Shown piece by piece: positions 8,721 through 17,695 of a stretch of DNA of 43,487 nucleotides (its first letter is position 1; each line of letters opens with the position of its first letter). The notes beneath the pieces were generated by a model, which did no database searches, was not told the DNA's origin, and saw only the letters and a program-made list of their open reading frames with translations. A program made the translations under genes and the position numbers. The DNA is from Prevotella sp. CAG:891 (GTDB lineage: Bacteria; Bacteroidota; Bacteroidia; Bacteroidales; Bacteroidaceae). The stretch spans positions 1-43,487 of the forward strand of contig FR901789.1 of the NCBI GenBank assembly GCA_000437675.1, written 5' to 3'.

Positions 8721-8778
8721 AAAAGAGACTGTATCATTACTGGATTTTACATCCGGTTGATACAGTCTCTTTTTGTAT
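8721..8778. terminator. Bidirectional terminator between rarA and pyrF
   Basis: AAAAGAGACTGTATCA (8721-8736) pairs perfectly with 8758-8773. T-runs on both strands let it serve both convergent genes. Confidence 0.9.
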
Positions 8779-8814
8779 ATGATTAACTCAGCAATAGCTT
8801 GTTAATCTTAGGCA

Positions 8815-9639
8815 TTATGCGAATCGTTCCAATTCGTGAGCCATTTGTTCTTGTAATTCTTTTGCCTTTTGAGCAGCTACTTCAGCAAAGCGTTCTGTTT
8901 GGTCTGCATAGATGATACCGCGTGAAGAGTTTACCAACAGTCCGCAATCCTTAGTCATACCATATTTGCAAACCTCTTCAAGAGAGCCACCCTGTGCACC
9001 TACTCCAGGCACAAGCAAGAAGTGGTTAGGAACAATCTTACGAATGTCTTCGAATAAGCGACCTTGTGTTGCACCTACCACATACATCATTTTTTCGTCT
9101 GATGCCCATTCTTGTGAGCGGCGTAACACTTTTTCGAACAAACGTTCTCCTTCTTTGTCTTCAGATAGCTGGAAATCGTATGAGCCTTTATTGCTTGTTA
9201 AAGCCAGGAGAATGACCCATTTGTTTTCATATTGCAAGAAGGGAGTTACGCTGTCCTCGCCCATGTAGGGAGCAACAGTCAGCGAATCAATGTCCATTTC
9301 TTCGAAAAATGAACGTGCATACATTGCAGAAGTATTGCCAATATCACCGCGTTTTGCGTCAGCAATGATGAACTGGTCAGGATAGTTCTCCTTAATATAA
9401 CGAACGGTTTTTTCAAAGGCAATCCATCCTTTCAGACCAAAGCATTCGTAGAAAGCCAGATTGGGTTTGTATGCTACACAATAAGGGGCAGTCGCATCAA
9501 TAATTGCCTTGTTGAAGGCAAAGATGGGATCCTCTGTTTGGAGCAGGTGTGCAGGAATCTTTTTAAGGTCAGTATCAAGACCAACGCAAAGGAACGATTT
9601 TTTAGCACGAATGTTGCTAATTAATTGCTGTTTATTCAT
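8815..9639 (-). CDS. pyrF: Orotidine 5'-phosphate decarboxylase
   Basis: This 274-aa enzyme performs the last step of UMP synthesis, decarboxylating OMP. The catalytic cluster is visible as IIADAKRGDIGNTS (the K in DAKRGD is the catalytic lysine). It belongs to the longer PyrF type common in Bacteroidetes and Actinobacteria, seen from LTVAPYMGEDSVTPF and LLVPGVGAQGG. The start at 9639 (MNKQQLISNIRAKK) gives the usual length. An in-frame start at 9681 would add 14 residues that look unlike the family. It is 72 bp downstream of mutS2 on the same strand and may be cotranscribed with it. Confidence 0.94.
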   Translation of the reverse strand: MNKQQLISNIRAKKSFLCVGLDTDLKKIPAHLLQTEDPIFAFNKAIIDATAPYCVAYKPNLAFYECFGLKGWIAFEKTVRYIKENYPDQFIIADAKRGDIGNTSAMYARSFFEEMDIDSLTVAPYMGEDSVTPFLQYENKWVILLALTSNKGSYDFQLSEDKEGERLFEKVLRRSQEWASDEKMMYVVGATQGRLFEDIRKIVPNHFLLVPGVGAQGGSLEEVCKYGMTKDCGLLVNSSRGIIYADQTERFAEVAAQKAKELQEQMAHELERFA

Positions 9640-9711
9640 AACTGAGCATTTTTTATGGCTGTAGCTGTATGCTTTGGCCAATATGTGTTTGAATGTATAT
9701 TGATTTTATGA

Positions 9712-12366
9712 TTATGCCAATTCTACGACAGTAATGCCGGCTCCTCCGAACTGAACATGTTCATCGCGAAAATGTTTAACTCCGGCAACAGTCCTGACAT
9801 AGTTTCGTACTAATTCGCGCAAGGCACCAGTGCCGGTACCATGTAGAATTCTGACTTGTGCTTGTTCTAACTGGATCGCATCATCAATAAAGTAGGAAAC
9901 CGCGTTAAGTGCTTCATCAACATGCATGCCTCGGATATCGATTTCGGGTTTGAAGTGTAGCTTCTTTTCGTACATGGCATCACGCGTTTCTTTACTGATG
10001 AATGTGGCAACCTGTCCTAAGTTTGAGGTTTGCTTCGGTTTGTCTGTAAGTTCAAGTCGTTTCAGAGGAACCTGCATATACATCATGCCGAACAGAACTT
10101 TGGCAGAAGAACCTGTAATATTCTCGATTTTGCCAATGGAGTTTTGTCCTTTAATTTTAACATAATCTCCCACAGCGAAGCCACATCCTGTTTGTTGAAT
10201 GGTTGACGGAGTTTCAATTTTAGAAGCTGAACGCAAGGCCGCAGCTGCTGCAGCTTGATTTGCAGCAAATTTTTGTCTGCCATTCATTTCACCTTCATCC
10301 TTCCGCTTTTGTCTGCGCTGAATTTTGGCAATTTTTCGAGCAATACGATCTTCTTCGTCCGAGTTTTGCTCTAATTGCTCTTTGAACGAAGCTAATTCTG
10401 TTCTAGCCAATTTGGTCTTGTCCTTTTCAGCTTGCGCTTCTTTGATGCTTCGAATCGTATTTTCGATTTTTGCATTCGATTCATCAAGAAGGCGTTTAGC
10501 ATCAGCTTTGGCTTGAGCCAAGACACTCCTGCGTTCTTGCTGGAAATCGGTCATTTCGCGTTCGTATTTGGCAATGGTATCTTCCAGTTGCTTTTCCCGT
10601 GACCGAATGTTTCGTCGTTTGGTTTCCCAATACATTTTGTCGCGAACGATGTCTTGTAGATATTTATCGCTCATGACATAGTCTTGACCGACAATATCCG
10701 ATGCATATTTAATTACATCATCAGGAATACCAATTTTTCGTGCAATTTCAATGGCAAAAGAACTACCGGGATTTCCAACTTGAAGTTTGAAGAGCGGTTG
10801 CATTTTAGCTCTGTCATACAACATGGCCCCATTAACGACGCTTTTTGTACTTTCGGCAAAATGCTTTAAGTTTTGGTAGTGTGTAGTGATGACCCCATAC
10901 GTACCAATTTGTACAAAGCGGTTCATGATAGCTTCGGCCAGTGCACCACCTATTTGAGGTTCTGTGCCACCGCCAAACTCATCAATCAACAACAGACTCT
11001 TACCACTAGCATTACGCATCATTTCTTTCATATTGAGCAAATGCGACGAGTAGGTCGACAAGTCGTCTTCAATGCTTTGTTCATCACCGATATCTATGAA
11101 AATATCGTTGAACACACCAGGTCGTGAACGTTCATCGGCAGGCACAGGCATACCGCATTGCAGCATGTATTGTAGTAAGCCTATGGTTTTCAGACAAACC
11201 GACTTACCGCCCGCGTTCGGACCAGATATAAGTAGTATGTGCTGGTTATTGCGAAGCGTAACGTCCAGTGGAACTATCTTTCCCCCATGGCGTGCCAAAG
11301 ATTGTTGGAGTAAGGGGTGTTTGGCCTGATACCAATCAATTTGGCATTTATTCTGCACAGTAGGCACTATTGCTTGATAGCTTTCACTGAATTGCGCCAA
11401 CGCACGGAGATAATCGACATGTGCCAAAAAATGCAGGGAGTTCAAAATCTCATTGATGTGTGGACGTATGAAAGAGGTGAGTTCCTGCAGTATGCGTATA
11501 ACCTCACGTCGCTCTGCCGCACGAAATTCACGAATTTTGTTATTGGCATCCACCACGACTTCGGGCTCAATAAAAACCGTTTTGCCCGTAGCACTTTCGT
11601 CGTGAACTATACCTTTGATTTTCCGTTTTAGGGCTGGAGCAACCGGAATAACTAAACGACCGTCGCGCAATGTCGGAGTAACATCTCGTTCGATATAGCC
11701 AGAACTTTGAGCCTCGTTAATAATTGCGCGTAAGCTGTGTGATATACTGCGTAAGGTTACTTCTATTTTATGGCGTAAAGATAGTAATTCCGGAGAAGCC
11801 GTATCCTTAATTTTACCGTATTTATTCAGTATGGCATCAATGCGTTGCACTATTTGTGGGAAGGTTGCCACATCAGTACACATTTTAGCCAATGCCGGGT
11901 ATTGATAATTATGACAGACCGCATCAGAATTTTCATTCGAAGTAATATCTTCAGTATTGTTTGCGTCATCAAGTCTGTCAGTATGATTGCTGTTTAACTG
12001 AAATCCGCTTATGTTGTCCTCATCAATATCTAATGTGAAAGCACGGACATAAGCAATGACCGTACTTATAGATCTTTTTAGATTAAACAGGTCAACCTCT
12101 TCCAAATACGTTCTTTCAGGACGCACATGAAGCAAAGCCTCTCGTACATCGAAAATTTCATTTTCAATATCATCGTCAGACTCTGTCAGAAAACGTATGA
12201 ACTCAGCAGACTCAGAAAGGGCTTGCGTAATGTCTTCGAACGATGTCATAAATCGAAGCTTGCGGTCAATCCACTCTGTTCCGAGAGAAGAAATACACCG
12301 CCCCTTGAGGAGTGTACGTATGTCTGAAAAACCTATTTTTCGTTCAAAATTTTCGGGATAAATCAT
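9712..12366 (-). CDS. mutS2: MutS2 family endonuclease with Smr domain
   Basis: This 884-aa protein has the MutS core and ABC ATPase followed by a C-terminal Smr nuclease domain. Known family roles are suppression of recombination and rescue or splitting of collided ribosomes. Walker A ISGPNAGGKS is near residue 380 and LLIDEFGGGTEP is the Walker B region. A long charged coiled coil spans about residues 520-650. The Smr domain has DIRGMHVDEAL near 807 and HGTGTGALR near 843. The MutS1 mismatch-recognition domain is absent. I place the start at 12366 (MIYPENFERK): an in-frame TTG at 12390 would lie inside the TAACTTTG promoter box. An Asp/Asn-rich insert near residues 120-155 varies from typical homologues. 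Confidence 0.93.
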   Translation of the reverse strand: MIYPENFERKIGFSDIRTLLKGRCISSLGTEWIDRKLRFMTSFEDITQALSESAEFIRFLTESDDDIENEIFDVREALLHVRPERTYLEEVDLFNLKRSISTVIAYVRAFTLDIDEDNISGFQLNSNHTDRLDDANNTEDITSNENSDAVCHNYQYPALAKMCTDVATFPQIVQRIDAILNKYGKIKDTASPELLSLRHKIEVTLRSISHSLRAIINEAQSSGYIERDVTPTLRDGRLVIPVAPALKRKIKGIVHDESATGKTVFIEPEVVVDANNKIREFRAAERREVIRILQELTSFIRPHINEILNSLHFLAHVDYLRALAQFSESYQAIVPTVQNKCQIDWYQAKHPLLQQSLARHGGKIVPLDVTLRNNQHILLISGPNAGGKSVCLKTIGLLQYMLQCGMPVPADERSRPGVFNDIFIDIGDEQSIEDDLSTYSSHLLNMKEMMRNASGKSLLLIDEFGGGTEPQIGGALAEAIMNRFVQIGTYGVITTHYQNLKHFAESTKSVVNGAMLYDRAKMQPLFKLQVGNPGSSFAIEIARKIGIPDDVIKYASDIVGQDYVMSDKYLQDIVRDKMYWETKRRNIRSREKQLEDTIAKYEREMTDFQQERRSVLAQAKADAKRLLDESNAKIENTIRSIKEAQAEKDKTKLARTELASFKEQLEQNSDEEDRIARKIAKIQRRQKRKDEGEMNGRQKFAANQAAAAAALRSASKIETPSTIQQTGCGFAVGDYVKIKGQNSIGKIENITGSSAKVLFGMMYMQVPLKRLELTDKPKQTSNLGQVATFISKETRDAMYEKKLHFKPEIDIRGMHVDEALNAVSYFIDDAIQLEQAQVRILHGTGTGALRELVRNYVRTVAGVKHFRDEHVQFGGAGITVVELA

Positions 12367-12387
12367 TTTATATGTTCTATTTACGTG

Positions 12388-12395
12388 CAAAGTTA
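12388..12395 (-). promoter_or_regulatory. -7 box of mutS2
   Basis: TAACTTTG on the minus strand fits TAnnTTTG. It predicts transcription from about 12381, 15 bases before the chosen ATG, and excludes a start at 12390. Confidence 0.6.
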
Positions 12396-12439
12396 CTAAA
12401 TTGATGAAATTTCTATGAGTGTGATTTCATGGAATTTCG

Positions 12440-12447
12440 TATTTTTG
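12440..12447 (+). promoter_or_regulatory. -7 box of hpt-adk
   Basis: TATTTTTG on the plus strand, divergent from the mutS2 box. It predicts a leader of about 37 bases for the ATG at 12491. Confidence 0.55.
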
Positions 12448-12490
12448 CGTGCAAAATCACAACATTACCCTATTACAACCCTTATTCTTT

Positions 12491-13027
12491 ATGGATAAAA
12501 TTAAAGTTCGCGACCGCGAATTTACGGTCTCCATACCCGAAGCAAAGATTTTGCAGCGCGTAGCCGAAGTGGCAGCGCAAATCAATAACGACTTGAAAAA
12601 TGAGAATCCTCTTTTTTTGGCGGTTCTGAATGGTTCATTCGTTTTTGCCGCAGACCTGATGCGTTGTATGGAAATGCCTTGCGAAATTTCATTTGTCAGA
12701 ATGGCATCGTATGAAGGAACTTCTTCAACAGGAAAGGTTAAGCAACTAATAGGTTTAAAAGAAGAAATCAAGGGACGTACAGTTGTCATAGTTGAAGATA
12801 TTATAGACTCTGGTTTGACTATGAAGAATCTGCTGGCCACACTTGAGGAAAAACAGCCTAAGGACATTCGCATTGCTGCTTTACTGGTAAAGCCCGGTAA
12901 CTTGCAGGTAGATCTTGATATTCCTTACTGCTGTTTTGATATTCCCAATGATTTCATTGTCGGTTACGGTTTGGACTACGATGGTGAAGGCCGTAACTTG
13001 CGCAGTATTTACACTGTAGTTGAGTAG
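12491..13027 (+). CDS. hpt: Hypoxanthine phosphoribosyltransferase
   Basis: This 178-aa purine-salvage enzyme makes IMP or GMP from hypoxanthine or guanine and PRPP. The PRPP-binding signature VVIVEDIIDSGLTM is near residues 97-110. The flexible-loop region is FVRMASYEGTSSTGKVK, and the C-terminal VGYGLDYDGEGRNLRSIY is characteristic of HPRT. The ATG at 12491 (MDKIKVRDREF) is preferred over an in-frame upstream ATG at 12449, which would begin almost at the predicted transcription start. It is followed after 45 bp by adk, a sensible purine-nucleotide pairing. Confidence 0.93.
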   Translation: MDKIKVRDREFTVSIPEAKILQRVAEVAAQINNDLKNENPLFLAVLNGSFVFAADLMRCMEMPCEISFVRMASYEGTSSTGKVKQLIGLKEEIKGRTVVIVEDIIDSGLTMKNLLATLEEKQPKDIRIAALLVKPGNLQVDLDIPYCCFDIPNDFIVGYGLDYDGEGRNLRSIYTVVE

Positions 13028-13072
13028 ATTCAAAAAATAAAGAACCACATTTAAACTAAACAATATAAAAAA

Positions 13073-13642
13073 ATGAAAAATATCGTAATATTCGGTGCTC
13101 CGGGTTCAGGTAAAGGAACTCAAAGTGACTTACTCGTACAGAAGTATGGTTTCAAGCACATCTCAACTGGTGATGTTTTGCGTGCAGAAATCAAAAATGG
13201 TACGGAACTCGGCAACACTGCCAAAAGTTTTATCGATAAGGGTCAGTTGATTCCCGATTCATTGATGATCGATATCCTCGCTGCCACCTACGATGCACTT
13301 TGCCCCTGCGAAGGTGTTATCTTCGATGGCTTCCCCCGCACAATTCCTCAAGCAGAAGCTTTGAAGCAGATGTTGGCAGAACGCGGTTCAGAAGTAGCAG
13401 CCATGTTGGAGTTGGACGTTCCTGAAGAAATGTTGATGGAGCGTTTAATCAATCGCGGAAAAACTTCAGGTCGTGCCGACGACAATGCAGAAACCATTAA
13501 AAAGCGTCTCGACGTTTACAATTCACAAACAGCTCCGCTCATTGAGTGGTATGACAAAGAAGGACTTCGCAATGCCGTTAAGGGCTATGGTCCTCTTGAA
13601 GAAATCAATGCTGCTCTCTGTGCTGTAATTGATAAACTCTAA
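13073..13642 (+). CDS. adk: Adenylate kinase
   Basis: This 189-aa enzyme interconverts ATP + AMP and 2 ADP. The P-loop GAPGSGKGT is at residues 8-16. The AMP-binding segment HISTGDVLRAEI and the FDGFPRT motif are intact. The LID is the short form (RLINRGKTSGRADDN) without the zinc-type insertion, which accounts for the 189-residue length standard in Bacteroidetes. It is likely cotranscribed with hpt and is followed by a clear terminator. Confidence 0.96.
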   Translation: MKNIVIFGAPGSGKGTQSDLLVQKYGFKHISTGDVLRAEIKNGTELGNTAKSFIDKGQLIPDSLMIDILAATYDALCPCEGVIFDGFPRTIPQAEALKQMLAERGSEVAAMLELDVPEEMLMERLINRGKTSGRADDNAETIKKRLDVYNSQTAPLIEWYDKEGLRNAVKGYGPLEEINAALCAVIDKL

Positions 13643-13668
13643 GCGCGCATAAACCCATAGACCAAACA

Positions 13669-13720
13669 GCTGCGATGGTGGTGACTGCAAACACTTCCAT
13701 CGCAGCCTCTTCGTTTTTAT
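13669..13720 (+). terminator. Terminator of hpt-adk
   Basis: GCTGCGATGG (13669-13678) pairs perfectly with CCATCGCAGC (13697-13706). CTCTTCGTTTTTATT follows. Confidence 0.88.
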
Positions 13721-13738
13721 TAAAATCCCTCGTATTTG

Positions 13739-13746
13739 TATGTTTG
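13739..13746 (+). promoter_or_regulatory. -7 box of obg-pgeF
   Basis: TATGTTTG lies 37 bases before the obg ATG and just after the adk terminator. No clear -33 element is seen. Confidence 0.45.
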
Positions 13747-13783
13747 GCAGATACGGATTATGAATTAAATATCTTTCCCCATT

Positions 13784-14950
13784 ATGGCTGAATCAAATTT
13801 TGTAGATTATGTAAAAGTGTATTGCCGCTCAGGTAAGGGTGGCCGAGGTTCTATGCACTTACATAGAGCTAAATATCAACCCAATGGTGGTCCGGATGGT
13901 GGAGATGGCGGTCGAGGTGGCAATGTTTACCTTCGAGGCAACCATAATTACTGGACACTTCTTCACTTGCGTTACGAACGTCACGTCTTTGCAGGTAACG
14001 GAGGTAATGGTTCAAAATGCTGTTCACATGGCTCAGATGGGGAAGATCGTTATATTGATGTACCTCCTGGTACCGTTGCCTACGATGCAGAAACAGGTAA
14101 GTACATTTGTGATGTTACCGAAGACGGACAAGTAGTCATGTTGCTCAAAGGTGGTCGAGGCGGATTAGGCAACTGGCAATTCCGAACTGCTACCAATCAG
14201 GCTCCACGTTATGCACAACCGGGTGAACCCATGCAGGAAATGATGGTTATTCTGGAGTTAAAGCTCTTGGCAGACGTCGGTCTTGTCGGATTTCCTAACG
14301 CCGGAAAGTCAACTCTAGTTTCGGCATTGTCGTCGGCAAGACCCAAAATTGCGAACTATCCGTTTACAACCATGGAACCCAGTTTAGGCGTGGTTGAATA
14401 TCGCGACCATAAATCATTTGTAATGGCTGATATTCCTGGTATCATTGAAGGTGCCAGCGAAGGTCGCGGATTGGGTTTGCGATTTTTGCGTCATATTGAG
14501 CGAAACTCCTTATTGCTTTTCATGGTGCCCGGTGATACTGACAACATCGGTCGTGAATATGAAATTTTGCTGAACGAACTGAAACAGTTCAATCCCGGTA
14601 TGCTCGATAAACACCGCGTATTGGCTGTGACTAAAAGTGATTTGCTCGATGAAGAATTGATGGAAATGCTGCGTGCTGATTTGCCCAAGGATCTGCCGGT
14701 AGTTTACATTTCTGCTGTGACGGGTTATGGCCTGCAAGAATTGAAAGACATTCTTTGGGAAGAACTGAACAGCGAAAGCAATAAATTGCAGTCGGTAAGT
14801 GAAGGTGGTTCGATTATCCATCGTGATCGTGAAGTAAATATGTTTAATCACGACTTTACAGATTGGGAAATCGACTACGATGACGAAGCAGACATCGACG
14901 ACTTTGACGAGGAAATTGAAGTGTATGATATGGAAGATCTTGAAGATTGA
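13784..14950 (+). CDS. obg: GTPase Obg (CgtA)
   Basis: This 388-aa ribosome-associated GTPase is involved in 50S maturation and the stringent response. The glycine-rich OBG fold occupies about residues 1-160 (GKGGRGSMHLHR, GGPDGGDGGRGGNV, FAGNGGNGS). The G domain follows with G1 GFPNAGKST near 168, G3 DIPGIIEGASEG near 215 and G4 TKSD near 285. The tail is very acidic (DYDDEADIDDFDEEIE...), as is usual in Bacteroidetes Obg. There is no OCT domain. pgeF begins five bases after the stop, so the two genes form one unit. Confidence 0.95.
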   Translation: MAESNFVDYVKVYCRSGKGGRGSMHLHRAKYQPNGGPDGGDGGRGGNVYLRGNHNYWTLLHLRYERHVFAGNGGNGSKCCSHGSDGEDRYIDVPPGTVAYDAETGKYICDVTEDGQVVMLLKGGRGGLGNWQFRTATNQAPRYAQPGEPMQEMMVILELKLLADVGLVGFPNAGKSTLVSALSSARPKIANYPFTTMEPSLGVVEYRDHKSFVMADIPGIIEGASEGRGLGLRFLRHIERNSLLLFMVPGDTDNIGREYEILLNELKQFNPGMLDKHRVLAVTKSDLLDEELMEMLRADLPKDLPVVYISAVTGYGLQELKDILWEELNSESNKLQSVSEGGSIIHRDREVNMFNHDFTDWEIDYDDEADIDDFDEEIEVYDMEDLED

Positions 14951-14955
14951 ATACA

Positions 14956-15780
14956 ATGAAATCTTTATTTGAATATACACTTTCGCCCTCAGTCCGTGCT
15001 TTTTCAACGACACGAGTATCGCCGTTTGATACCGAACTATCTGATGGGCTTCAGCGGAATAGCAATTATGCCGCATTTAATGTCACACACTATTGTGGAG
15101 ATAATGAAGCACACGTTGCGAAAAATCGAAAATGGTTGTGTGAAGAGTTGGGCATTCAAGAAGCACATTTGATTGTTCCACATCAAACTCATACAGCCAA
15201 TGTCTTTTGTGTAACCACCGATTTCTTGTTGCTTTCTGATGCAGAAAAGCAGAGTAAGTTAGAGAATGTCGATGCTGTAATAACCGATTTACACCATGTA
15301 TGTATAGGCGTAAGTACAGCCGATTGTGTGCCTATTCTTATTTGCGACGACGAACACGAAGCCGTGGCTGCCATTCATGCCGGTTGGCGTGGTACGGTAA
15401 ATCGCATTGTCTGTTCAACGATTGAGGCTATGAATCGACATTTTGGAACTCAGCCAGCGCAAGTTAAAGTTGTTATGGGGCCCTGTATCAGTTGGCAGGC
15501 TTTCGAAGTAGGCGATGAGGTTGTACAGCAATTCCTTGATAACGGATTTCCGCAATCAGTGCTAGGTGTGTTACGGCATGCAGGTGCAAACGGCGTTTCT
15601 GCCAAACCGCATATTGATTTATGTGCAGCCAATGCCTGGCTGTTTGAAACGCTGGGAGTTCCTTTGGAGCATATTCAAATTAGCGGCATTTGCACTTATG
15701 CAAATTACGATACATTTTTCTCTGCTCGTCGATTAGGAATTCAATCTGGTCGGATTTTTACGGGCATTTGCAGAAAGTAA
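14956..15780 (+). CDS. pgeF: Laccase-domain protein, peptidoglycan editing factor PgeF family
   Basis: This 274-aa protein is of the YfiH/YlmD family. E. coli PgeF hydrolyses the wrongly incorporated L-Ser from UDP-MurNAc-L-Ser, and gut homologues have purine nucleoside phosphorylase or adenosine deaminase activity. Metal-site motifs are GVSTADCVPILICD and AIHAGWRGTVNRIV, then GPCISWQAFEVGDEV and a C-terminal CTYANYDTFFSARR. I choose the ATG at 14956. A TTG at 14947 would overlap the obg stop codon and adds only three residues. Confidence 0.88.
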   Translation: MKSLFEYTLSPSVRAFSTTRVSPFDTELSDGLQRNSNYAAFNVTHYCGDNEAHVAKNRKWLCEELGIQEAHLIVPHQTHTANVFCVTTDFLLLSDAEKQSKLENVDAVITDLHHVCIGVSTADCVPILICDDEHEAVAAIHAGWRGTVNRIVCSTIEAMNRHFGTQPAQVKVVMGPCISWQAFEVGDEVVQQFLDNGFPQSVLGVLRHAGANGVSAKPHIDLCAANAWLFETLGVPLEHIQISGICTYANYDTFFSARRLGIQSGRIFTGICRK

Positions 15781-15856
15781 ATCATGGCATAGCATAAAGT
15801 TGATGATGGGATTCCTTTCTCAAGGAGTGTGGAATCCTATTTACTCTGATAAAAGT

Positions 15857-15910
15857 GCAGGGTGTATCACAATACAATCAATAATTGTGATACACCCTGC
15901 TTGTTATTTG
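15857..15910 (+). terminator. Terminator of obg-pgeF
   Basis: A 17-bp perfect stem (15857-15873 with 15884-15900, GCAGGGTGTATCACAAT) has a 10-base loop and is followed by TTGTTATTT. Confidence 0.88.
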
Positions 15911-16146
15911 GTGAACTGGCAAGCTCTGTTTAAAAGGAGTGCTGTGAAGTAAGGATTGGTCAAGAAATATTCAAGGCTTATTCGGCATGTTCTTGTTTTA
16001 ACATACGACGCTAATACTTGTGTTTGTCAGATAAATACTGTAAAATTCAGAATAGCCTGTTTTCTTCGATTTTAGCATGAAACAACTGTTCGTAAGTCAA
16101 AGGCTCTTGAATTTTTGAAAGCATTGGTTTTCAGTAGCTTCAAGAT

Positions 16147-16251
16147 TCTTGAAATTAGCTCGGAACTAATTCGAACTAGCTCGGAACTAATTTCAACTGG
16201 CTTGGAACTAATTTCAACTAGCTTGGAGATAATTCGTACAAACGCGGAGTA
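16147..16251. repeat. 21-bp tandem repeat, five units
   Basis: Five consecutive 21-bp units run at 16147, 16168, 16189, 16210 and 16231. The consensus is close to AATTTCAACTAGCTTGGAACT, and the outer units are the most diverged. Because 21 is a multiple of three, the minus strand reads as heptads (ISSELVE-like) within an open frame at 16072-16281 that has no recognisable family or clear promoter. A single inverted copy with shared flanks lies at about 32815-32895. The rest of the 15781-16450 gap holds only the pgeF terminator; no gene is seen. Confidence 0.85.
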
Positions 16252-16450
16252 AATTTTTTCAATAAACCGCTTTGTGCCCAAACCTGCTTGTAACCTGTAG
16301 AAAATACAGGACGGAATTTAATGTTATTTTAGTTTTTGATGGGAGCCGATTTTAATATTTCTCGTAGAGAATATTCTGACTGACCTATGCGAATACTATG
16401 TAGTTGCTTTTTGTAACCTTTAGGTATTTCCGTTTGTATGATTCGTTTCT

Positions 16451-17566
16451 TTACACCATAAGGTCGCTAATAATGTCATCACTCACGAATATTCCCTGCT
16501 TGGTTAAGCACAGATTTTTACCTCTGAATTCCATTCGTTTGTTTGCCAAATGCGATTGGGCTGCAGTTTTTAAATTATCGACCCATAATGCAGGGAAGTC
16601 CTCCTGTAATTTGTTGATATCTAATCCGCATCTGGTTCTAAGCGAGGTAAACAGTCGCTCATTAAATTTATTTTCTGCTGTTAGTTCTTCAGTTTCGTAA
16701 GCAGGTTCTCCGGGCTGTTCATTATATGTTATTACGTTTGGCAGATTAAATCTGCGAGATTTACCATCGAACGAGTGAGCTCCCGGACCACAGCCTAAGT
16801 AAGGCGTTTCATTCCAGTAAGCAGAATTATGTTTCGATTCAAATCTGGGAAGTGCGAAGTTCGAAATCTCATAATGTGTGAATCCGGCACTTTCGGCAGC
16901 AGTCATGAGCAGGTTATATTCTTCGATAAAAATGTCTTCATCTACGGGTTTGAGTTCTTTGCTTTCAATCATGCGGTGTAGGGCCGTTCCTTCTTCTACA
17001 CTTAAAGCATAGGACGATAAATGCTGAATAGGAAGTGAGAATGCAATTTCTAAATCATGTTTGAACATCTCAACCGACTGATTGGGTAAACCGTAAATCA
17101 AGTCAATGCTTATGTTTCTGATACCTTCTTTTTGTAAAACACTGACCGCATTTTGTGCTTGTTCGGCAGAATGTCTGCGTCGTAAGATGGTAAGTAACTG
17201 ATTATTGAAGGTTTGCACCCCCAGACTTACTCTGTTAATACCAATGCGTCGCAGTTCAGATGCAAATTTTTCGTTGATGTCATCCGGATTGGCTTCGAAG
17301 GTGATTTCTGCGTCCTGAATGACGTCGTAGTGGGTGCGTATGCAATGCAGAATTTTTTCAATTTCTTCAATGGTTAATTGCGACGGTGTGCCGCCACCAA
17401 AGTAAATAGTCCGTATTGTTTTGGATGGAAGATACGATTGTCGATTGACTAATTCACAGCAAAGCGATTCGACGTATTTTTGGCGTATATGGGTGCTGTA
17501 TGTGGTAGAGTAGAAGTCGCAATAGATGCAACGACGCAAACAAAAAGGTACATGAATGTAAATCAC
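16451..17566 (-). CDS. hemW: Radical SAM heme chaperone HemW
   Basis: This 371-aa protein has the radical SAM CxxxCxxC motif immediately at its N-terminus (Cys9, Cys13, Cys16 in IHVPFCLRRCIYCDFYS). FGGGTPSQL and ANPDD motifs follow, as in HemW/HemN-like proteins. HemW inserts heme into partner proteins; older annotation calls it oxygen-independent coproporphyrinogen oxidase. I choose the GTG at 17566. An open frame extends upstream to 17683 but runs through a terminator hairpin (17590-17633), and the extension is not family-like. It is the last gene of the minus-strand block. Confidence 0.87.
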   Translation of the reverse strand: MIYIHVPFCLRRCIYCDFYSTTYSTHIRQKYVESLCCELVNRQSYLPSKTIRTIYFGGGTPSQLTIEEIEKILHCIRTHYDVIQDAEITFEANPDDINEKFASELRRIGINRVSLGVQTFNNQLLTILRRRHSAEQAQNAVSVLQKEGIRNISIDLIYGLPNQSVEMFKHDLEIAFSLPIQHLSSYALSVEEGTALHRMIESKELKPVDEDIFIEEYNLLMTAAESAGFTHYEISNFALPRFESKHNSAYWNETPYLGCGPGAHSFDGKSRRFNLPNVITYNEQPGEPAYETEELTAENKFNERLFTSLRTRCGLDINKLQEDFPALWVDNLKTAAQSHLANKRMEFRGKNLCLTKQGIFVSDDIISDLMV

Positions 17567-17589
17567 GTCGGTAATATTTTTATGTAGAA

Positions 17590-17633
17590 CAAATAAAAGA
17601 GCGCTGTAGGTGGTTTTTCCTACTGCGCTCTTT
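17590..17633 (-). terminator. Terminator of the TRIC-family gene
   Basis: On the minus strand AAAGAGCGC pairs with GCGCTCTTT (17625-17633 with 17596-17604), with an inner GTAGG/CCTAC stem. TTTTATTT follows. It lies just upstream of hemW and supports the downstream hemW start. Confidence 0.8.
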
Positions 17634-17695
17634 ACCGTTTTGATTAACCAAATTGTGAATGTTGAAAAAGCAGTTACAGACAACTTGTGCTGTTA

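Noticed and set aside
9640..9681. Longer pyrF start
   Set aside because: The extra 14 residues do not resemble PyrF N-termini; the ATG at 9639 gives the normal family length.
12367..12390. Upstream TTG start for mutS2
   Set aside because: The codon is inside the TAACTTTG promoter box, and the added eight residues are not family-like.
17567..17683. N-terminal extension of hemW to 17683
   Set aside because: The extension reads through a terminator hairpin of the upstream gene and precedes the conserved IHVPFC start of the family.
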